A program made the position numbers and the translations under genes. Source: Allomyces macrogynus ATCC 38327 (lineage: Eukaryota; Blastocladiomycota; Blastocladiomycetes; Blastocladiales; Blastocladiaceae). Taken from it: a DNA stretch of 64,000 nt. The notes under the pieces are model-generated. The model did no database searches and was not told the DNA's origin. It was given only the letters and a program-made list of their open reading frames with translations. The stretch covers positions 197,313 to 261,312 of the forward strand of contig GG745335.1 of the NCBI GenBank assembly GCA_000151295.1, given 5' to 3'. Shown here one piece after another: positions 58,575 through 64,000 of the stretch (within the stretch, counting starts at the first letter, position 1; each line of letters begins with the position of its first letter).

Positions 58575-59143
58575 GCGTCGGTATCATTCGCAAAATGCGT
58601 TGGTCTTGACGAGGAGGGCGTTGTTTTGATTAAATAGAATTGGATCGCGCTCGCCGCTGCCATTTTAATCGCGACCCGAACCATTTTTTCTTCGTGCGCG
58701 ACTGCAGCCGCTCGTTTGGCAAACCTGGAGTGCACCTCTTTTCAGCGTTCACGCAACTGGAATGAAGAAACATGAGTTATTGATTCCATTTTAACCCATG
58801 CGCGAACAAATCTCGAGTTGCTGATGCTGACCGGGCAAACTCGTCAAGTTGTAGCCAGTCGTGACCGACCAACGACCGCTGCGGAAGCGGCGCTGCAATG
58901 ATGGCCGGCTACTCTGCAGCAATCGCGAAAACAGGCACAAAAGGAGCTCACTCACGGCGGACTTGTGTGGTAATGCTGGAAAGCACGGGGAAATGGTAGC
59001 AAAATACGAGTTCATATCCCTCCTCCGTTCTCTAGTTCCCGCCTAGAAAGCCCCTTCAAAACACAACTCGACGCGACGCTCCAGTCTCCGTCGCCCAACG
59101 ACTCTAACAGGAGGGTCGATTTCTCACCCAAACTAGCCCCACG

Positions 59144-59983
59144 TCACCCCGTGCTCGCCGATGTCCCTGCCAGCGCACCCCACACGCACTTGTCAAACTC
59201 GTTCTGGTTCGCGGCTGTCCCATCGGCAAACACGGTCGCAAACACTGGGAAACACTCGACCTGCGTGTGCCAATAGATCGCCATGTACGCGCGCCGCTCG
59301 TGCAACGACAACGCCACATTGTCGGCCATCGACCCGACACGCATCACCTCGAGCGGCGACCCCAAGACGCGTTCCAGGACAGCCGTCGCCGCGACAATAT
59401 TCTGCACGACCACGTACTGGTCGACGACGCGCTGCCCGACCTCAGCCGCAAACTGCAACCGCATCGCGCGAAACAGCTCGGCCACGACCATCTTGTGCAT
59501 GGCCGCGACGGTCGGTGCCGCCGCGATTTGCCGCACGCGCGAGACAACGTACCGGCGCAACGCACCAATCGGGTCGGCCGCGTCGAGCACCGTGTGCGAG
59601 AGCGCCCATTTCGCCCACCGCGGGTCGTCGACGGGGGCCCCGCCGCCCGTTGACACGAGAATCCCGCCAAACCACGCGTGCATCGCCGACGAGAAGGTAC
59701 TGGGCTCGGATGGCCCGGGTGCCGCCGACTTGTCCGACCAATGGGTGGGGATGCCCGCGGGTAAGTGCGCAAAGAGCAAGTTGGCGTCGACGTTGATGAA
59801 CGGCGTGAAGACGGGTGATTGGTTGACGCGGAAGGTGCACGGGGTTGCCGGCCATGNNNNNNNNNNNNNNNNNNNNNNNNNNNNNNNNNNNNNNNNNNNN
59901 NNNNNNNNNNNNNNNNNNNNNNNNNNNNNNNNNNNNNNNNNNNNNNNNNNNNNNNNNNNNNNNNNNGGGATCGTGCACGACAT
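59144..59983 (-). CDS. Hypothetical protein, N-terminus interrupted by assembly gap
   Basis: Below the gap a frame of 238 codons is open on the minus strand to a TGA at 59144. It starts with CTFRVNQSPVFTPFINVDAN, then AMHAWFGGILVSTGGG, a long helical part (ALRRYVVSRVRQIAAAP, MHKMVVAELFRAMRLQFAAE, VVDQYVVVQNIVAAT) and ends FDKCVWGALAG. I do not recognise the family. The helix-rich middle has even, protein-like composition, so it is likely real. The start is in or beyond the gap. Confidence 0.55.
   Translation of the reverse strand: MSCTIXXXXXXXXXXXXXXXXXXXXXXXXXXXXXXXXXXXXXXWPATPCTFRVNQSPVFTPFINVDANLLFAHLPAGIPTHWSDKSAAPGPSEPSTFSSAMHAWFGGILVSTGGGAPVDDPRWAKWALSHTVLDAADPIGALRRYVVSRVRQIAAAPTVAAMHKMVVAELFRAMRLQFAAEVGQRVVDQYVVVQNIVAATAVLERVLGSPLEVMRVGSMADNVALSLHERRAYMAIYWHTQVECFPVFATVFADGTAANQNEFDKCVWGALAGTSASTG
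59859..59966. other. Assembly gap (108 N)
   Basis: Run of unknown bases inside the hypothetical gene. Confidence 1.
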
Positions 59984-59986
59984 CTA

Positions 59987-60952
59987 GCACATGGGATCCG
60001 TCAGCTGACCGTCGAACCGAACCGCAAGGAGGGATGGAACGAACCATCTCAGTCGACGCCGATGTTGACGAGGCCTTGGAGTCGTGCCGCTTGCCCTGCA
60101 CCGCATTACTGTTGCCGTCCAACTACGTGATCACATTACCCACACCACGGCGACCGTCAGCGTGCGTTCGGACGGGAACGCAATTCGCAGCAAAGATGAT
60201 GCACCTTCACGTCGCCGCTCGCAGTACTTGCGGCGGCCGGCGCACTCTTCTTTCCACCCTCCGCCGTTGCGCGCGTCGCGGCACGCACGGAGCGCAGTGT
60301 GCCCTTGAACGCCGCAACAACCGCGTTCGCCGGCCGCGCAAAGACCGACCGCGGGCGCGCCTCGGTCTGCATACTGCACGTGCGCGAGTGAGAGAGCACG
60401 GGCATGGTGGAAACGGGGATCGTCTACGTCGTGGTCCGCGTCTCGAATGTCGGGTCGGCCGTTCGCGGCACGAGTGCCTCGAGTTTGGCCGCGCCGAAAT
60501 ACGCAGGGCCAAGTGGACGATGCGAGGTCGCTCGCGGGTTACAGATTGCGGGGCGGAATACGCGGTTGGGCTCGGGATCAGCAAGGCGCGGGGATGGTGG
60601 TACGGAGCAGAAAAAAGGGTCCAATCGAGCTGGAGCGGTTGGATCGTGTGCGGGGGAGTCGACGCAGAAGACGACGATCAACGGCGAAGCAATTGCAGCA
60701 AGTTGCGGTGGGTTAGGCGGGTCGGGGATAGGGTCCAGTAAATAAAATGGAGCGAGATCACACGAACAGCGCGAGGTGAAGAACATGCAACACTTGGCGA
60801 GCAAACCTGTTTCCTCAAATTAATCTCACACCAAGAAACAGATACGCGTGAGTCAAGTCAAGCAAGGAAAACAAAGATGCGGCCAACAAATTTGGGACCG
60901 AACAAGAGTGTAAAACAAGCCGCGGTTCAACTCGGTTCTGTTCCCGGTGCAG
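59987..60952. other. Intergenic or missing 5' exons of the oxidase
   Basis: No frame here resembles oxidase sequence. A good 3' splice site (TTCTGTTCCCGGTGCAG, ending 60952) precedes the oxidase frame, so upstream exons once existed and may be lost. Confidence 0.45.
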
Positions 60953-61867
60953 CGCGAGATTGTGACTTACTGGGTCGTCATGGCCGAGACGCTGTCGCCC
61001 TACCTCGCGCTCAACGTGGAGCGTTACGCCGGTAACGCGACGCTGACGCTCGAGGAGCAGCGGATCGCTGGGTCGCTCTCGCGCGCAACGGGCGGTGTCG
61101 TCGGCGGCCCGACGGGCACGAATACGTCAACGCTCAACGAGCTCGGCGGCGGGTTTGGCACGTTCGAAGAGTCGAACCGCATGCACCAGATCAATGGGCT
61201 CGGGTGGGGCAACCTGCCAGGTCTCGATTTCAAGCAAAACGAGTACGTGCGGTGGTACCAGCTCGGGCTCGGCACGTTCCTCGACATCCACGTGCTGCAC
61301 TGGCACGGGATCACGGCCATCATGGAGGGCCACCGCCGCGACACGATTGAGCTGTTCCCGGCCACGTTCCATGTCGCCGACGCGCGCATGGACGACCCGG
61401 GCCAGTGGATGCTGCACTGCCACGTCAATGTCCATTTCGACGGCGGGATGATTGCGTTCTTCCGCATTCACAAGAATGAGCACGCCGGGGTGCATGGGCA
61501 CGGGTGGGGCGCCGCCGCGCCCGCCAATTTCTCGAGCGTGCCGGCGCCCGAGGCGATTGGGCCGGTGCCGCTGAGCAAAGTGATTGCCGAAGCGAGCAAC
61601 ATTCGCTTGCCCGACAACTCGACGACGATCACGACGACGGGCAAGCACGGTGCGCGCGGGAACGCGACCGCGGTCTCGAACCACGGTGTCGGGACGGCCA
61701 AGTCCAGTAACAAGACGGTCTGGTTTGGCAAGCCGCTGCCGCCGGCGCTCAAGATTGGCATGACCAAGCTCAAGGATCACGACCTGCGCGGCGCCGTCGC
61801 TGGCAAGAATGCCGGGCGCCATGAGAGCGCGCGTCAGGTCGCCGCCAAGACTGCACGCCATCCCTGA
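60953..61867 (+). CDS. Multicopper oxidase, ceruloplasmin-type C-terminal domain only
   Basis: About 304 codons with no ATG at the start. MHQINGLGWGNLPGL, a WYQLGLGTFLDIHVLHWHG segment and DDPGQWMLHCHVNVHFDGGM give the HxxHxH and HCHxxxHxxxGM copper ligands of the last cupredoxin domain. The wording is closest to ceruloplasmin/hephaestin (INGxxxGNLxGL, LHCHVxxHxxxGM). A Thr/Ser-rich and then basic tail follows (PPALKIGMTKLKDHDLRG). The full enzyme needs several more domains upstream, so this is a 5'-truncated gene, or a last exon whose partners are not visible. Copper would be supplied by an ATPase like the one at 38.9 kb. Confidence 0.75.
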   Translation, partial: REIVTYWVVMAETLSPYLALNVERYAGNATLTLEEQRIAGSLSRATGGVVGGPTGTNTSTLNELGGGFGTFEESNRMHQINGLGWGNLPGLDFKQNEYVRWYQLGLGTFLDIHVLHWHGITAIMEGHRRDTIELFPATFHVADARMDDPGQWMLHCHVNVHFDGGMIAFFRIHKNEHAGVHGHGWGAAAPANFSSVPAPEAIGPVPLSKVIAEASNIRLPDNSTTITTTGKHGARGNATAVSNHGVGTAKSSNKTVWFGKPLPPALKIGMTKLKDHDLRGAVAGKNAGRHESARQVAAKTARHP

Positions 61868-63003
61868 TCTGATCCGATCCCGCGCGTGCCTGGCGCATTC
61901 ATTCATTTTGTTTCTATGCCGTTGTTGGCGGTGTCTGGTTTGCTTTGCTTGCGTTGCTGTTTGGGGGGTGTCACCAAAAGTTTTCACCAATGGATTGGGT
62001 GGGTTTCCTTTTGCCCTGCGTCTGCGTTGCCGTTTGTGATCAAATGTTTTCCGCAGGGCGATAACTCCGTGCATCTCTTGCTCTCAGAGTTATCCGTGTC
62101 TCCAGTGTGAAAATTTTGTATTTGTTCCTGTGCTGTCGCTGCATTTGGACCTTGAATTTTCCCTTTCAAACTATCAGCGCTGATAGAATGCGGTGTTTGG
62201 CGTGCTGACGTTACCGATGCGGCGCAGGGAGAGGGAGGCAAGGCGCGCTACGAACGTTCGTATCAGAACGACAATGGCGGCCGCCTTCAGAGGATCTATG
62301 ATTAGGGATGCTTCAGGCGGACGATAGCGGAGTCGCGACCCTGCTCTGTCCTACTCCCAACTCGTCGAGCGCTAAGATCGATGGCTTGGATGCATTATCT
62401 ACACGGGCGAGAAATGCAAAGCCGTGACCATCCACGCGGCCGCAGCATTCGAAGATCAAACCCAACAAGCAAAGAATGACGAAAAACACGGGCCAAAGCT
62501 CGATTCCCTCCACTGCACATTCACTGGCGAATTGTCGGCGCGCGTCCGAGGAGTCCATTCGACGCCGTGAGCACGCGATCCATCCCACTCCGACGCGCTC
62601 AACCCGCGAGAACTCAGCGGCCAAACAGGGTGGAGAAAGTGAGCAAATGAATGCTGGTTCAGCTCGCCGCGACTTAGGCGCACAACTCCGCTTCCCGCCG
62701 TTCATTCGCTGTCCGAGGGTTCGACCGGGACGAGCTTGCGCGGGTGCGCCAAGTGTGATGGATGTGTGACTCGTGTTGCGGGGTCCTGCTTTTGCAGAGA
62801 TAGTCCAAGGTCCTACGAGCTGAAGATTTGATTTCTTGCAGAAGTGACAGGGAGCAACGGGGCCGTTTCAGATCTCATTTGTCAGAATGGGACCGAATCG
62901 TATTGGGCAGAGAATGCTGAAATCAAAACCAACAGAATATCATCGCAAGACTTGGCACGTGGTAAGGAACATGCACCTACACGGCACTAGCAAGCTTTGC
63001 CTT
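61868..63003. other. Intergenic after the oxidase
   Basis: The first about 120 bp form the 3' flank that is duplicated at 49.3 kb. No gene is supported in the rest. Confidence 0.5.
62171..62186. promoter_or_regulatory. 16-bp perfect palindrome
   Basis: CTATCAGCGCTGATAG, a full inverted repeat. It could be a dimeric protein site. No promoter element is next to it. Confidence 0.25.
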
Positions 63004-64000
63004 CTAAAGCCCCGTGAGCCCATCGTTGCTCTCGAAATCCTCGTCGCGCACGCCACACGTCGCCTTGGTCGCCCCCAGCTCCTGGAACTGCGCCTCGAGC
63101 AGCGCGACGAGCTGCCGGTTGATGGCGAGCGTCAACGCCTTGAGTTCGAGCATCTGCGCGAGCTCAAACATGTTGCGCCACGTCGGGTACTCGAGCTTGG
63201 TCGGGTCGCACGAGAAAGAGCGTACGCGCTTGAGCGCGCCCTTAGGCAGCGGCGTTCCCGGCAGCCAACCCGAATAGATGTGAATGAACGTGAGCGCGAC
63301 GGCAGCCGCGTGCCACGACGTGAACTTGATCGGGTCCTCGGTCTTGGGGGCCGACTCTGCCCAGTCGCCCGAGAACATCGTGCGAAAGAAAGGCGAGGCG
63401 CGCGCGAGCATCATGAGCGACGCGTACAGCGGCCCCGGTGCGTCCTTGGCGAGGAAATAGCAGTCGCAGAGCGTTGGGTCGTTGAGGAACGCGAGAAACC
63501 CGAGTGAGTGGGGCAGCAACATCGAATGGTCAACGCCCGACGCGAGAGAGGCCTGGGCCGTCAGGTTGATGGTGACCGCCAGCGACATGTTGCTGAAGTA
63601 GCTGTTGGCTGAGATGGTCTTTTCGAGTAACGGCGAAATGACACAGACACCCGAGTGTAAGGGATCGACATTCATCGAGAATGGATACGATTCGGTCCTC
63701 TTCCCGCCATAAATGCACGAAGCAGACCACGTGTACCCAAATGCACAAGAAATGGCGAGCGCTTTGCCGTCAAGAACCTTGGGCACCGTCTTGCCCTCCC
63801 AGAAGAGGACCAAACCAAACTCCATTGCGACATTCTTGCCAATTGCGGTGTTGTAACTGTCGTCCTCGCATGGATCCAAATGGCCCGTCTTTGGCTGCAG
63901 GAACATAAACAACGAGAACCCATGCGCCGACTTGATGACTGACGACAACGTGGGGGGAACGGAACTGGTCGAGCGACTTGAAGGGAATGAAATTGAGTTG
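63004..64000 (-). CDS. BTB protein 6, 5' end outside window
   Basis: The minus-strand frame is open from the right edge to a TAG at 63004. The N-terminal part (HGFSLFMFLQPKTGH, MEFGLVLFWEGKTVP, FGYTWSASCIYGG) may be a MATH-like beta sandwich. The BTB follows: CDCYFLAKDAPGPLYAS, LMMLARASPFFRTMFSGDWA, FIHIYSGWLPGTPLPKGA and FELAQMLELKALTLAINRQL. It ends in an acidic tail without FG repeats. MATH-BTB proteins are CUL3 substrate adaptors; that role here is inferred. It looks intact and is the best model for the decayed copy at 17.5 kb. Confidence 0.8.
   Translation of the reverse strand, partial: NSISFPSSRSTSSVPPTLSSVIKSAHGFSLFMFLQPKTGHLDPCEDDSYNTAIGKNVAMEFGLVLFWEGKTVPKVLDGKALAISCAFGYTWSASCIYGGKRTESYPFSMNVDPLHSGVCVISPLLEKTISANSYFSNMSLAVTINLTAQASLASGVDHSMLLPHSLGFLAFLNDPTLCDCYFLAKDAPGPLYASLMMLARASPFFRTMFSGDWAESAPKTEDPIKFTSWHAAAVALTFIHIYSGWLPGTPLPKGALKRVRSFSCDPTKLEYPTWRNMFELAQMLELKALTLAINRQLVALLEAQFQELGATKATCGVRDEDFESNDGLTGL

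Overview
The window looks like nuclear DNA of a fungus. Genes lie on both strands with short GT-AG introns. Fungal-type genes are recognisable (TVP18, a RIX1-type protein, SKI3, SPB4, a CCC2-type copper ATPase), and the base composition is GC- and CpG-rich from about 9.2 kb onward. An early-diverging zoosporic fungus such as Blastocladiomycota is a guess, not shown. There is one 108-base assembly gap.

Layout. 1-9.2 kb: two related Ty1/copia elements. A (minus strand) is inserted into B (plus strand), and a degenerate minisatellite follows. This block is poor in CpG and rich in TpG/CpA. 9.7-18.8 kb: BTB-domain genes, two of them with nucleoporin-like FG tails, several decayed. 19.4-24.7 kb: TVP18, RIX1/PELP1-type protein, a fourth BTB gene. 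25.9-31.5 kb: C2H2 zinc-finger gene divergent from SPB4, then a fifth BTB gene. 31.7-33.6 kb: decayed copy of an oligopeptidase B-like locus. 33.8-38.7 kb: RPS19, a multi-pass membrane protein, an unresolved coiled-coil gene. 38.9-43.8 kb: copper P-type ATPase and a class II tRNA. 44.1-50.8 kb: SKI3, a small multicopper-oxidase relic, dephospho-CoA kinase. 51.5-57 kb: small unknown ORFs and the better copy of the oligopeptidase B-like gene. 57.7-62 kb: decayed coding, an unknown gene at the gap, the C-terminal domain of a ceruloplasmin-like oxidase. 63-64 kb: a sixth BTB gene running off the edge.

How it fits together. The housekeeping genes cover 60S assembly (RIX1, SPB4), 40S (RPS19), RNA decay (SKI3), CoA synthesis, Golgi membranes (TVP18) and copper delivery with a copper oxidase. 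Between them is a layer of local duplication and decay: six BTB genes plus a relic, two copies of the peptidase locus and two copies of the oxidase 3' end. The most unusual signals are the BTB domain joined to FxFG repeats, a serine-type tRNA body carrying anticodon UCU, and a cysteine-rich tail on the copper ATPase.
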